The translations under genes were made by a program, and so were the position numbers. Below the pieces are notes generated by a model, which was not told the origin of the DNA, did no database searches, and saw only the letters and a list, made by a program, of their open reading frames with translations. A stretch of DNA of 14,619 nucleotides from JABDBK01 sp964533645 (GTDB lineage: Bacteria > Pseudomonadota > Gammaproteobacteria > DSM-16500): contig CAZHMQ010000048.1 in assembly GCA_964533645.1 (NCBI GenBank), positions 1-14,619 of the forward strand, read 5' to 3'. This document shows positions 1 through 7,309 of this stretch, piece by piece. Numbering within the stretch: the stretch's first letter is position 1; each line of letters begins with the position of its first letter.

Positions 1-55
1 ATAGCGCAGCCCCCTCCTAAGGGGCAGGTCGGAGGTTCGAATCCTCTCCGGGACG
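1..55 (+). tRNA. tRNA-Arg (anticodon CCT), 5' end outside the window
   Basis: This is the 3' part of a class I tRNA; the window begins in the D loop. Bases 4-7 (GCGC) are the 3' strand of the D stem. The anticodon stem is GCCCC (9-13) with GGGGC (21-25), enclosing a 7-base loop (14-20) whose anticodon at 16-18 is CCT, so it reads the rare Arg codon AGG. The variable loop is 5 bases. The T arm is GGAGG (31-35), loop TTCGAAT (36-42) and CCTCT (43-47). The acceptor strand is CCGGGAC (48-54), with discriminator G55. The next three bases are ACA, not CCA, so the tail appears not to be encoded as CCA. The mature 5' strand cannot be checked because it lies outside the window. Confidence 0.93.
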
Positions 56-102
56 ACATTTTGGTATATAAATGACGACAGGTCCTAATTGACAATGAAT
101 AG

Positions 103-531
103 TTACATGTTTTTTATATCTTCCACCCAAAGCAACAGACTGGCTAAATGCGTAGTGCTCAATGTGTTATGAAGAGCACGATCTGCTGTTACCAACAAGC
201 ATCCCTCAGCTTGTGCTAGCGCTACATACAAGCTGTCATAGATAGTGCATTGATGTGTCGTAGCAATTTGCCATGCTGTATCGAGCAGGGATTCATTTTC
301 ATGACTATGAAAAGGAAGTCTTTTGAAATCATCTAGGATAGCGCCTGCTGTATCCAGTGTTAATTCTTTCGAGCGATACTTTTTCCATAGAATATTTCCA
401 ACTTCTGCAAAAATGAGATCAGGCGCAATAAACTGTAAACTCGTATGCAATAAACGTGTAGCAGATATGGCATGGACTTCAGGAATAAACCATTTAATGG
501 CAACACTTGCATCTACCACTATAGTTTTCAA
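103..531 (-). CDS. vapC: VapC-like PIN-domain toxin ribonuclease
   Basis: 142-residue single-domain PIN protein, the usual VapC length. PIN toxins are Mg2+-dependent RNases, commonly acting on tRNA or rRNA; the target here cannot be told from sequence. The acidic catalytic set is visible: D7 in VVDASVAIKWF, E43 in FAEVGNILWKK, D99 in TIYDSLYVAL, and D117 in LLVTADRAL. The start codon is TTG (529-531), overlapping the antitoxin stop as TTGA, so toxin translation is probably coupled to, and weaker than, that of the upstream antitoxin. It is the second gene of a two-gene operon with the RHH-type antitoxin. All catalytic positions are intact, so it is probably functional. The operon sits directly behind a tRNA gene, a frequent site for acquired modules. 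Confidence 0.92.
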   Translation of the reverse strand: MKTIVVDASVAIKWFIPEVHAISATRLLHTSLQFIAPDLIFAEVGNILWKKYRSKELTLDTAGAILDDFKRLPFHSHENESLLDTAWQIATTHQCTIYDSLYVALAQAEGCLLVTADRALHNTLSTTHLASLLLWVEDIKNM

Positions 532-758
532 CGGTCTCTATCCTCTCGAGTGAGTTTTGTGCTGTCACTGAACGAATGACCTGACAAGCGTTTATGCCAT
601 GCATTGCTTGCTTTTATCGCTTCTTCCATCGACATTTTAACGGCAGCTTCGACGATAGACTTTAACTCGCCTTGCAATGATCTGTTATGCTGTTTGGCGC
701 GCTGTTTTAAGCGTTTAATTACGCCAGGTTCTAGGTCTCTAATTAGTAATTCAGCCAT
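528..758 (-). CDS. vapB: VapB/FitA-like antitoxin with ribbon-helix-helix DNA-binding domain
   Basis: 76-residue antitoxin. Residues 1-40 (AELLIRDLEPGVIKRLKQRA, then HNRSLQGELKSIVEAA) have the pattern of an Arc/FitA ribbon-helix-helix domain: a short beta strand, then two helices. The charged C-terminal tail (about 45-76) would bind and block the PIN toxin, as in known FitA/VapB proteins. The start is well supported by an AGGAGG ribosome binding site (764-769) six bases from the ATG. The stop TGA overlaps the toxin's TTG start. A perfect palindrome overlapping the -10 box upstream fits autorepression by the toxin-antitoxin complex, the usual mode in this family. Confidence 0.88.
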   Translation of the reverse strand: MAELLIRDLEPGVIKRLKQRAKQHNRSLQGELKSIVEAAVKMSMEEAIKASNAWHKRLSGHSFSDSTKLTREDRDR

Positions 759-790
759 ATATTCCTCCTGAAACCAGAGTAATCAATAAG

Positions 791-829
791 TGATATCATT
801 ATGATATCATACTAAGTAAAAAAATCCAA
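791..829 (-). promoter_or_regulatory. vapBC promoter with overlapping palindromic operator
   Basis: Reading the minus strand, a -35 TTGGAT (824-829) is followed after 17 bases by a -10 TATCAT (801-806). Over the -10 lies a perfect 19-bp palindrome (791-809) made of two TGATATCA boxes, each itself palindromic, 11 bp apart, about one helical turn. This is the arrangement expected for cooperative binding of two RHH dimers. That the VapBC complex binds here is inference from family knowledge; the repeat itself is plain in the sequence. Confidence 0.75.
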
Positions 830-889
830 CTTTTTCCGAAATGGGTCGATTTAGGTAAAAACATATGAGGGTCGGGCATAACACCGATT

Positions 890-931
890 ATCCTAGATTC
901 GGCAGTAGGCTTGTACTGCCGAATCTAGGAT
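890..931. repeat. Perfect 18-bp inverted repeat (hairpin) between copAB and vapBC
   Basis: Arms 890-907 and 914-931 are perfectly complementary over 18 bp around a 6-base loop (GGCTTG). It lies 13 bases beyond the stop codon of the copper-resistance gene and would fold at the end of that transcript. Neither side carries the T-run expected for an intrinsic terminator, so it may instead be a 3'-end stabiliser, a weak terminator, or a small intergenic repeat element. Position favours a role in separating copAB from the vapBC promoter. Function is not certain. Confidence 0.6.
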
Positions 932-944
932 TATGACATTATTT

Positions 945-3431
945 CTAAAACAACACAGATAGACCAAAGGTTAACGTATTATCTTCATATGAATTACCTA
1001 AATTAACCTGAATATTTCTAAAATCACCATAATATTGGTCGCTTTCAAATTCAGCAAAAATAGTCACTCCGGGTGCTATTCTATAGTAAGGACGTATCAC
1101 ATATTGCATCTGATTTAATCCACTACCTATCGCACCTGCTGTTACAGTTTTGGTTGCCAAAATACTACGTGCACCCAACCGTACAAAAAAGTTATTAGTC
1201 ATTTGCGTATCTCTCGAAAGTTCTATATCGAGTTTAGCGCTTCCACTATAAATATATCCTCTGACATCCGTATCTATGAAATAAGGCATTAAGCCTTCAA
1301 TACCTATGCCAGGTTGCCAATAAGCCTCATTTGCAGGGCGATAAAAATAATTGACACCGCCTTTCACTGCCCAAAATTGATTGAGCAAATGCCAATAAAA
1401 AATATCTACATCAGCATTTTCAATTCTTCCTTCTTGAACTTCGGCATCATTGGTGAAGAGTTCTAGTTTATGATAGTCTGAGCCATATAATCCTTTAAAA
1501 GTCACTTTTTGAGTATTCGTTACTGGATTGATGCCAACATCCAAGTATGAAGCCAGCCATAATCTATGGGGATGAGCCATGGGATGTTTTATTAAAGATA
1601 GGTCAATAGGTCTTGCTTCATCGACTCTGACTATAGGCCTATTATAATATGCAGTTTGCTTAACAATATTTTGGGGCTTAGTCTCATCTTTAGTAATTTC
1701 AATTAATGTGGAGTATTGAAAAGTGCGAGCCATGCCAGCCATCATGTGATATAGAAAATGGCAATGAAAAATCCATTGACCGCTTGCATCTGTATCAATA
1801 TCCGCTGTAATAGTAGCGCCAGGTGGTACATCTATCGTATGTAACAGAGGATCATATGCATCATTTCCTTTACGTAAAATAAACCAATGTCCATGAATGT
1901 GCATAGGGTGATGCATCATGGATGTATTAGTAAAAACAAAACGATAACGTTTCCCTGGTTTTAATACGATGGGATGCGCTTTTTGTTCCGGGGCACCATT
2001 GATAAACCAAATAAATCTATCCATGTAGCCGAATAATTCCATATTAATTACACCAGCTATGGGTATATTCGGATTATTTGTTCGAACTGCACCTATCATA
2101 TTTTCATATTTTGTAGCTGATGAAGTTGTATAAGAAGAACTGGGTGAAGATATGGAATCTCCTATTATGCTTGGTTCGGTTGGCATGATATGATGCATTT
2201 TCATGTTCTCATGCATAGGTGTACCTTTGTCCATTTTCATATGATCCGTTGAGTGGCTGGTTGAATCCATATGAGACATTCCATGCATAGCATGATCATG
2301 TGACATTTGCATATGCATAGTTTGTGGTAAATTACCTTGTATCTTGTTGCTCATCATCATAGACATCATTTGTCTTGTGACAGGTACTGGCTCATCAAAT
2401 GGAGTCACATTGCTGTAGTTGACTATTTGATTGGGTGTATTTATTAAAGCACCTAAAGCCGTACCTACCGTATCAAGAGACTCGGCATAAATCATGTAAG
2501 GCTCGTTTTTTTGAATGCTAACTAAAACATCATAAGTTTCACCTGGCGCAACAGTGAAATCCTCTACATCAAATGGCTGGATATCATTTCCTTCCGCATG
2601 CACCATCTTCATTGAAGTCCCTGGAATTTTTACATGAAAAATAGTGTTTCCGCCTGCACCAATAAAACGTAAACGTACCGTATCTCCTATGGTTACAGAT
2701 GCTGTCCATGGGCTAGTTTTTGGATGTCCATTTAAAAGAAATGCATCATAGGCTACATCACTGATATCATAAATGCTCATACGCATTTTCTGCATGGCTT
2801 TATAGTCATTTATTAAGTTTTGACGTTCTTCAGAAGATGCTTTTCGATAATCATGCATGAATTTCATGAGAGAAGGTTGTAGAGGAAAATTTGGCGAATA
2901 ATAGTCACCATTTTTTTTTAAATTCGCAAGAATTTGATCGGGATCCGTGTTGCTCCAGTCAGATAACACAATCGTATAATCTTTATTGTAGCGATAGGAT
3001 GAAGGTTTAGGGGGATCAATGAGAAATGCACCATATAAACCTTGCTGTTCTTGAAGTCCAGCATGTGCATGATACCAGTATGTGCCTGATTGCTTGAGTG
3101 TAAATTGATAATGAAAAACGCCGCCTGGCGGAATGCCTTTTTGATTAATGCCTAAAACCCCATCCATTTGCCAAGGTACAAGAATCCCATGCCAATGAAG
3201 CGCTGTTTCTTTATCTAAACGGTTGTGCACATGAATCGTAACTTTATCACCTTCTTTGAAGCGCAGTGTGGGTGCTGGAATTTGATTATTTACGGCCATA
3301 GCCTGTCTAGTTTTTCCAGCAAAATTAACGGTTTTATAACCGATTGCTAAATTCACAATGTGTTCTGCAGCATAGGCAACAGATAGCGATAGCATATTTA
3401 ACATGATAAACAATGGAATAAATTTTTTCAT
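945..3431 (-). CDS. Copper-resistance fusion protein: CopA-type multicopper oxidase joined to CopB-type outer-membrane barrel
   Basis: 828 residues in one frame. Residues 1-22 are a Sec-type signal peptide (hydrophobic core, AYA-A cleavage site near 21) without twin arginines. Residues 23-575 are a three-cupredoxin multicopper oxidase. Copper ligands are H79xH81, H121xH123, H508xxH511xH513 and the HCH block H556-C557-H558 with H562 and M567 (type 1 site with Met axial ligand). Residues 355-416 form a Met/His-rich loop, like the copper-binding insert of CueO/CopA, where Cu(I) oxidation is the known activity. From about 620 to the terminal Phe828 the sequence matches CopB: alternating beta-strand segments such as QFWAVKGGVNYFYRP and VIRPYYRIAPGVTIFAEFES, ending in an aromatic residue as BAM substrates do. 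CopA and CopB are normally separate adjacent genes. The expected product is a periplasmic oxidase tethered to the outer membrane. The ribosome binding site is weak. The gene is divergent from an MFS transporter; no CueR- or CusR-type box was recognised upstream. Confidence 0.9.
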   Translation of the reverse strand: MKKFIPLFIMLNMLSLSVAYAAEHIVNLAIGYKTVNFAGKTRQAMAVNNQIPAPTLRFKEGDKVTIHVHNRLDKETALHWHGILVPWQMDGVLGINQKGIPPGGVFHYQFTLKQSGTYWYHAHAGLQEQQGLYGAFLIDPPKPSSYRYNKDYTIVLSDWSNTDPDQILANLKKNGDYYSPNFPLQPSLMKFMHDYRKASSEERQNLINDYKAMQKMRMSIYDISDVAYDAFLLNGHPKTSPWTASVTIGDTVRLRFIGAGGNTIFHVKIPGTSMKMVHAEGNDIQPFDVEDFTVAPGETYDVLVSIQKNEPYMIYAESLDTVGTALGALINTPNQIVNYSNVTPFDEPVPVTRQMMSMMMSNKIQGNLPQTMHMQMSHDHAMHGMSHMDSTSHSTDHMKMDKGTPMHENMKMHHIMPTEPSIIGDSISSPSSSYTTSSATKYENMIGAVRTNNPNIPIAGVINMELFGYMDRFIWFINGAPEQKAHPIVLKPGKRYRFVFTNTSMMHHPMHIHGHWFILRKGNDAYDPLLHTIDVPPGATITADIDTDASGQWIFHCHFLYHMMAGMARTFQYSTLIEITKDETKPQNIVKQTAYYNRPIVRVDEARPIDLSLIKHPMAHPHRLWLASYLDVGINPVTNTQKVTFKGLYGSDYHKLELFTNDAEVQEGRIENADVDIFYWHLLNQFWAVKGGVNYFYRPANEAYWQPGIGIEGLMPYFIDTDVRGYIYSGSAKLDIELSRDTQMTNNFFVRLGARSILATKTVTAGAIGSGLNQMQYVIRPYYRIAPGVTIFAEFESDQYYGDFRNIQVNLGNSYEDNTLTFGLSVLF

Positions 3432-3585
3432 ATTAGCTCAGTAATAATCCAAGGGCAGCTAAACGCGCAATGCATCCCTTCAATATGATATATAAACTCC
3501 ATGAATGACTCTTATGTCGGTGTATATGCTCATGGTATTTTTTGGATCGGTTAAATTTATGCTATCAATTAGTGGCTAAAAAAGA

Positions 3586-3591
3586 TATAAT
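3586..3591 (+). promoter_or_regulatory. Candidate -10 box for the MFS transporter gene
   Basis: A perfect TATAAT lies at 3586-3591, 38 bases before the ATG at 3630. No convincing -35 is found at 16-18 bp (the best alignment, TATCAA, is poor), so an activator may be needed, or the match may be chance in AT-rich DNA. The 198-bp divergent region 3432-3629 must also hold the copAB promoter, which I could not place with confidence. Confidence 0.4.
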
Positions 3592-3629
3592 AATACGTTA
3601 ACTTCGATAGAAAAATATTAAAACCTCTT

Positions 3630-4805
3630 ATGTATTTATTCGCTTTATTTTTAGTTTTATATGAATTCACTGCCTACTCAGCCAATGACATGATTATGCC
3701 TGGCATGATTCAAGTGGTACAGTTTTTTAATGTACCTGAGTATTATGTAGCAAAGTCGCTGAGTTTTTATATATTAGGTAATTGTGCTTTTATATTAATA
3801 GCAGGATTTTTATCGCAAAATTATGGCAAGCGTCGGATCATTCTTTTAGGAAATTTTTTATTTCTCTTGTTCACAGTCATTATTGTATTTAGTCATAACA
3901 TTCATGAGTTCATGTTATGGCGTTTTCTTCAAGGAACAGGGCTTGCCATTATTGCTGTGGGTTATTCACTCATCCATGAAAAATTTAATGATAAAGATGC
4001 CATCAAATTAATAGCGCTCATGGCAAATATAAGTTTACTTGCTCCTCTTCTTGGTCCTGCTATTGGTAGCGTCATCATGATATTTTTATCATGGCAATAT
4101 GTCTTTGTTTTAACGGCATTGATTGGATTTTTAACGATCATTGGATTGTATCGCTGTACACCAAAAGATGATACTAAAAATTTGCCTTTTAAATTTTCTG
4201 AGGCGCTAAAAGAATACGGACTCATTTTAAAAAACAAGGAATTTATTCAAGGCGTTCTCTGTTCTGGATTAATCATCATGCCTTTATTAATTTGGATTAG
4301 TCAGGCTCCCAATTTAATTTTATATAAACTTCAACTTGATTATACCCATTATATTATTTATCAATTAATAAGCATTGGAGGCTTAACGGTATCAAGTATT
4401 TTGATGCAATTCATCGTGGGTAAGTATCGGTTATATTCGGTCGTAAAAACCGGTATCTTATTTATGTTATTTGGTTTTCTTATCGTTTTATTGAATTCAA
4501 ATAATATCACAGTGATCACATTAGGTTTGTTCTTTTATGCATTAGGTATGGGACTTGCCAATGGATGCATATGCAGGCTTATTATGACTATTGAAGGGCA
4601 TCTTAATAGCATGCTTTCTTCCATGCTTGGATTTGTCCAAATGGTATTTTTTGTGATTGGCATTACATTAATGAATGAACTCATGAGTTATTATAAATTT
4701 GCCCTATGGAGTTTTACCTTATCTGTCGGCTTGTTTGGATTTGCGGGTCTAGTGTTACTCATTAAATATATATCCTCTTACCGATATCGAGAATGGGTAG
4801 AATGA
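3630..4805 (+). CDS. MFS transporter, DHA1 (Bcr/CflA-like) drug:H+ antiporter family
   Basis: 391-residue inner-membrane protein with about 12 predicted membrane helices. Family marks: N19-D20 in helix 1 (SANDMIMPGM), a motif-A-like loop at 59-69 (GFLSQNYGKRR, where the usual Asp is replaced), RFLQGTG at 98-104, and antiporter motif C at 141-147 (LGPAIGS). Proteins of this family export drugs or metabolites in exchange for protons; the substrate cannot be read from sequence. Divergence from the copper gene suggests shared control but does not show it. The start is doubtful: the ATG has no ribosome binding site and falls almost inside helix 1. The frame stays open upstream to TAA at 3591, and the extension (FDRKILKPL) looks like a natural MFS N-terminus, but no ATG, GTG or TTG lies there, only an ATA at 3615. 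Confidence 0.85.
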   Translation: MYLFALFLVLYEFTAYSANDMIMPGMIQVVQFFNVPEYYVAKSLSFYILGNCAFILIAGFLSQNYGKRRIILLGNFLFLLFTVIIVFSHNIHEFMLWRFLQGTGLAIIAVGYSLIHEKFNDKDAIKLIALMANISLLAPLLGPAIGSVIMIFLSWQYVFVLTALIGFLTIIGLYRCTPKDDTKNLPFKFSEALKEYGLILKNKEFIQGVLCSGLIIMPLLIWISQAPNLILYKLQLDYTHYIIYQLISIGGLTVSSILMQFIVGKYRLYSVVKTGILFMLFGFLIVLLNSNNITVITLGLFFYALGMGLANGCICRLIMTIEGHLNSMLSSMLGFVQMVFFVIGITLMNELMSYYKFALWSFTLSVGLFGFAGLVLLIKYISSYRYREWVE

Positions 4806-4885
4806 CGATTAATTATTGGTCAATTTATCCAGTGCAAGATTTGTTATACTATGAGTATGGCTATCATACCTAGTGAGATACACTT

Positions 4886-4985
4886 ATGGACGCGCATGAG
4901 GCTTTTAAAAAAAATGGTTATGCCATCATAAAAAATGTCATGAGGCAGGAAGAGGTCGATAGGCTTTATCAGGTACTAAGTTCCA
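4886..4985 (+). pseudogene. 5' fragment of a phytanoyl-CoA dioxygenase (PhyH)-like gene
   Basis: The first ~33 codons from ATG 4886 read like the N-terminus of PhyH-family Fe(II)/2-oxoglutarate dioxygenases: a FKKNGYAIIKNV start followed by MRQEEVDRLYQVL. After about position 4985 the frame continues to 5134 only as the antisense of corC and loses all family resemblance; none of the HxD...H iron ligands are present. A candidate -10 (TATACT, 4845-4850) and a short purine-rich site (GTGAGA, 4874-4879) before the ATG suggest that the original control region survives. The remnant overlaps the corC stop codon (4969-4971), so the deletion junction lies at the very end of corC. The exact breakpoint is estimated. 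Confidence 0.65.
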
Positions 4986-5811
4986 GTAAATGTATACGTC
5001 TGTTGTCACTATGTAATACCTTAAATTTAAAATTATGGATGTTTAATGTTTCACCGCGCTTAGGCAGATGTCCAAAACCTTGCAGTACCAAGCCACCAAT
5101 AGTATCAAATTCTTTATCGTTTAGTTCAGAGTGAAAATATTCGTTAAATTCATCAATAGGAAGGGTAGCTTTGATGATGTAATGTCCATCGGCATGTTTT
5201 TTAATTTCGTCATCTTCATCGATATCATATTCATCTTCAATGTCACCCACGATTTGTTCCAACACATCTTCGATAGTGACAAGACCAGAGACATGTCCAT
5301 ATTCATCGATGACAATAGCGATGTGATTGCGATTGATGCGAAACTCTCTTAGAAGTATATCTAAACGTTTACTTTGTGGCACAAATATGGCCGGACGACA
5401 TACGTCATTAATATTGAATTCATTAGCTTCTTTGTTGTAGCAATATTTTAATAAATCTTTTGCAAGCAAAATGCCAACGATATCGTCGCGAGTCGTATCT
5501 ATGATAGGGAAGCGGGAATGTCCCGATTCAATGACTAAAGGTAATAAGACGTTAAATGGACTATCATGTTCGACTACGACCATTTGCGCTTTCGGCACCA
5601 TGACATCACGTACTTGCATTTCTGAGACTTGCAATACACTTTCAATCATGCGTAACATTTCGGCGCTCAAGATGTCACGTTCTTCAGCGTCACGTAAGAC
5701 TTCCATGAGCTGTTCTCTATCTTTGGGTTCGCGTATAAGCATATCGCTTAAACGTTCGAGCCAAGATCTTTTAGTCGCCGACGTTTTTGCATCCTCGTCC
5801 ATTTTGTTCAT
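4969..5811 (-). CDS. corC: CorC/YbeX, CBS-pair protein with transporter-associated domain
   Basis: 280-residue cytoplasmic protein. Residues 65-185 carry two CBS domains with the typical RDVMVPK entry (68-74) and DEYGHVSGLVTIEDVLEQIVGDI stretch (169-191, key residues D169, E170, E181, D182). Residues 205-278 form the CorC_HlyC domain. The family was named for cobalt/magnesium efflux, and in Escherichia coli YbeX has been linked to ribosome metabolism. It is the last gene of phoH-ybeY-corC, starting 4 bases after the ybeY stop. The C-terminus (RRIHLLELST) is shorter than the E. coli protein, and its last few codons and TGA lie in DNA that on the other strand is the dioxygenase remnant. The natural end may therefore have been replaced by a rearrangement. 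lnt, the usual next gene, is absent. Confidence 0.93.
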   Translation of the reverse strand: MNKMDEDAKTSATKRSWLERLSDMLIREPKDREQLMEVLRDAEERDILSAEMLRMIESVLQVSEMQVRDVMVPKAQMVVVEHDSPFNVLLPLVIESGHSRFPIIDTTRDDIVGILLAKDLLKYCYNKEANEFNINDVCRPAIFVPQSKRLDILLREFRINRNHIAIVIDEYGHVSGLVTIEDVLEQIVGDIEDEYDIDEDDEIKKHADGHYIIKATLPIDEFNEYFHSELNDKEFDTIGGLVLQGFGHLPKRGETLNIHNFKFKVLHSDNRRIHLLELST

Positions 5812-5815
5812 CTTT

Positions 5816-6274
5816 TTACTCTCGATAAGGGTTAGGAAAACCTAGCGTTGCTAGGATTGCTATTTCTTGGGGTTCCATGATTTCTGCATCTTCTTCGGTT
5901 TCATGATCATAGCCTAATAAATGCAAAATACCATGAACTACCATATGAGCCCAATGCGCTGCTAAGGATTTATGTTGCTCTGACGCCTCATTATTTACCA
6001 CTTCTGCACAAATAATAATATCGCCTAAAAAAGCTAATTCATCTTCAACTTCTTCAGGCATATCAAAGGGAAAAGATAAAACATTGGTGGGCTTATTTTT
6101 TTTGCGATATTCCGAGTTTAATTCTGTTATTTCTTCAGTGTCCACAATGCGTATATTGAGTTCTGCATTTTTTTTTAAATATTTTAATGCTGCTTTTGCC
6201 CAATGTTTTAAATCTTTTGTTGAAGGCATAATATCTTTAGGGACTATGCGTTGAACAGTGACTTGATACATCAT
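5816..6274 (-). CDS. ybeY: YbeY, zinc-dependent endoribonuclease / rRNA maturation factor
   Basis: 152 residues, normal length. The UPF0054 metal site is intact: H114-G-I-L-H118-L-L-G-Y-D-H124. The upstream conserved segment RKKNKPTNVLSFPF (57-70) and FLGDIIIC (82-89) are also typical. YbeY takes part in 16S rRNA 3'-end maturation and 70S quality control. It begins 7 bases after the phoH stop with ATGATG; either Met could be the start. Neither has a good ribosome binding site, so translational coupling to phoH is likely. The downstream corC ATG follows within 4 bases, so the three genes form one operon. Confidence 0.95.
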   Translation of the reverse strand: MMYQVTVQRIVPKDIMPSTKDLKHWAKAALKYLKKNAELNIRIVDTEEITELNSEYRKKNKPTNVLSFPFDMPEEVEDELAFLGDIIICAEVVNNEASEQHKSLAAHWAHMVVHGILHLLGYDHETEEDAEIMEPQEIAILATLGFPNPYRE

Positions 6275-6281
6275 AAATCAG

Positions 6282-7283
6282 TTATTTATTTCCAATGCTA
6301 TTATTATAGTTTTCATAGGCTTCAACAACGCTTTGTACTAAAGGATGTCTCACGACATCTTGAGGTACAAATCGGGTGAAGCTAATGCCTTTCACATCTT
6401 TTAGCACTTCTAAAGTGTGAACTAATCCCGAATCTCGTTTATTAGGCAAATCAATTTGTGAGATATCGCCTGTTATAACTGCTTTTGAATTAAAGCCTAA
6501 GCGAGTTAAAAACATTTTCATTTGTTCTATGGTGGTGTTTTGGCTTTCATCTAAAATGATAAAAGAGTCATTGAGCGAACGACCGCGCATATAAGCAAGT
6601 GGAGCAAGTTCAATAATATTTCTATCCATGAGTTGCATGACTATTTCATAACCTAACATTTCATAAAGTGCATCATAAAGAGGACGCAGATAGGGATGAA
6701 CTTTTTGAGCCAGATCACCGGGTAAAAAGCCAAGTTTTTCACCGGCTTCAACAATGGGTCTGACTAATACGATGCGGCTTACACGTTCCGTTTCTAAGGC
6801 ATTTACGGCACAAGCGACGGCTAAATAGGTTTTACCGGTCCCGGCAGGCCCTATGCCGAAATTAATATCGTGTTTGAAAATATTTTGTAAATACTGCACT
6901 TGATTTTCGCCGCGAGCAGTAATAGTGCCGCGTTTGATACGAACATCCATGCTTTTTTCGCTAGTAGGCGTCATTGTCTTTTGCACAGTAGGTTTTTTTC
7001 CTATGGTTTGTAAATATAAATGGACTTGGTAAGGCGCCAGAATGCGATCTTTTTGTGCCTGGTTGTATAAATCAGTTAAGGTCAGGCAAGCTTTATCGAC
7101 ATCTTGTTCTTGGCCGCTAATAGAGAAGGTGAAACCGCGTTGTTTTATATGGACTTCTAGGCGATCTTCGATGAGATGTATATGTTCATCGCATCGACCA
7201 CAGAGGTTAAGCAAATGTTTATTATTTTCTGGGGTGAGCGCCACAATCTTTGAATGGAGGGTCGTTTCTAAGGTCAAGTTCAT
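6282..7283 (-). CDS. ybeZ: PhoH-like ATPase YbeZ
   Basis: 333-residue cytoplasmic P-loop ATPase of the PhoH family. Residues 1-75 form the N-terminal KH-like region. Walker A is G145-P-A-G-T-G-K151-T152, Walker B is IILDE (242-246), and the conserved VRPIVEAGEKLGFLPGDL block (174-191) and TGDISQIDLP (271-280) follow. YbeZ proteins are thought to work with YbeY in RNA handling; the exact activity is not settled. It is the first gene of the ybeZ-ybeY-corC operon. In many gammaproteobacteria miaB lies directly upstream; here an own promoter replaces it. The ATG is preceded closely by GAGAGA and further out by AGGA, so the ribosome binding site is only moderate. Confidence 0.95.
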   Translation of the reverse strand: MNLTLETTLHSKIVALTPENNKHLLNLCGRCDEHIHLIEDRLEVHIKQRGFTFSISGQEQDVDKACLTLTDLYNQAQKDRILAPYQVHLYLQTIGKKPTVQKTMTPTSEKSMDVRIKRGTITARGENQVQYLQNIFKHDINFGIGPAGTGKTYLAVACAVNALETERVSRIVLVRPIVEAGEKLGFLPGDLAQKVHPYLRPLYDALYEMLGYEIVMQLMDRNIIELAPLAYMRGRSLNDSFIILDESQNTTIEQMKMFLTRLGFNSKAVITGDISQIDLPNKRDSGLVHTLEVLKDVKGISFTRFVPQDVVRHPLVQSVVEAYENYNNSIGNK

Positions 7284-7309
7284 TCTCTCGGTTAACTGTC
7301 CTGAGTGAG

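Noticed and set aside
323..553. Plus-strand frame of 76 codons across vapC and the end of vapB
   Set aside because: Antisense shadow; the minus-strand PIN protein with all catalytic residues is the real gene.
3432..3629. Search for a CueR, CusR or CopR operator upstream of the copper gene
   Set aside because: No inverted repeat like the CueR box and no TGACA...TGTCA pair was found; the regulator cannot be named from this region.
5121..5845. Several open frames of 64-124 codons on both strands across corC
   Set aside because: They are out-of-frame or antisense shadows of a clearly identified CorC protein.
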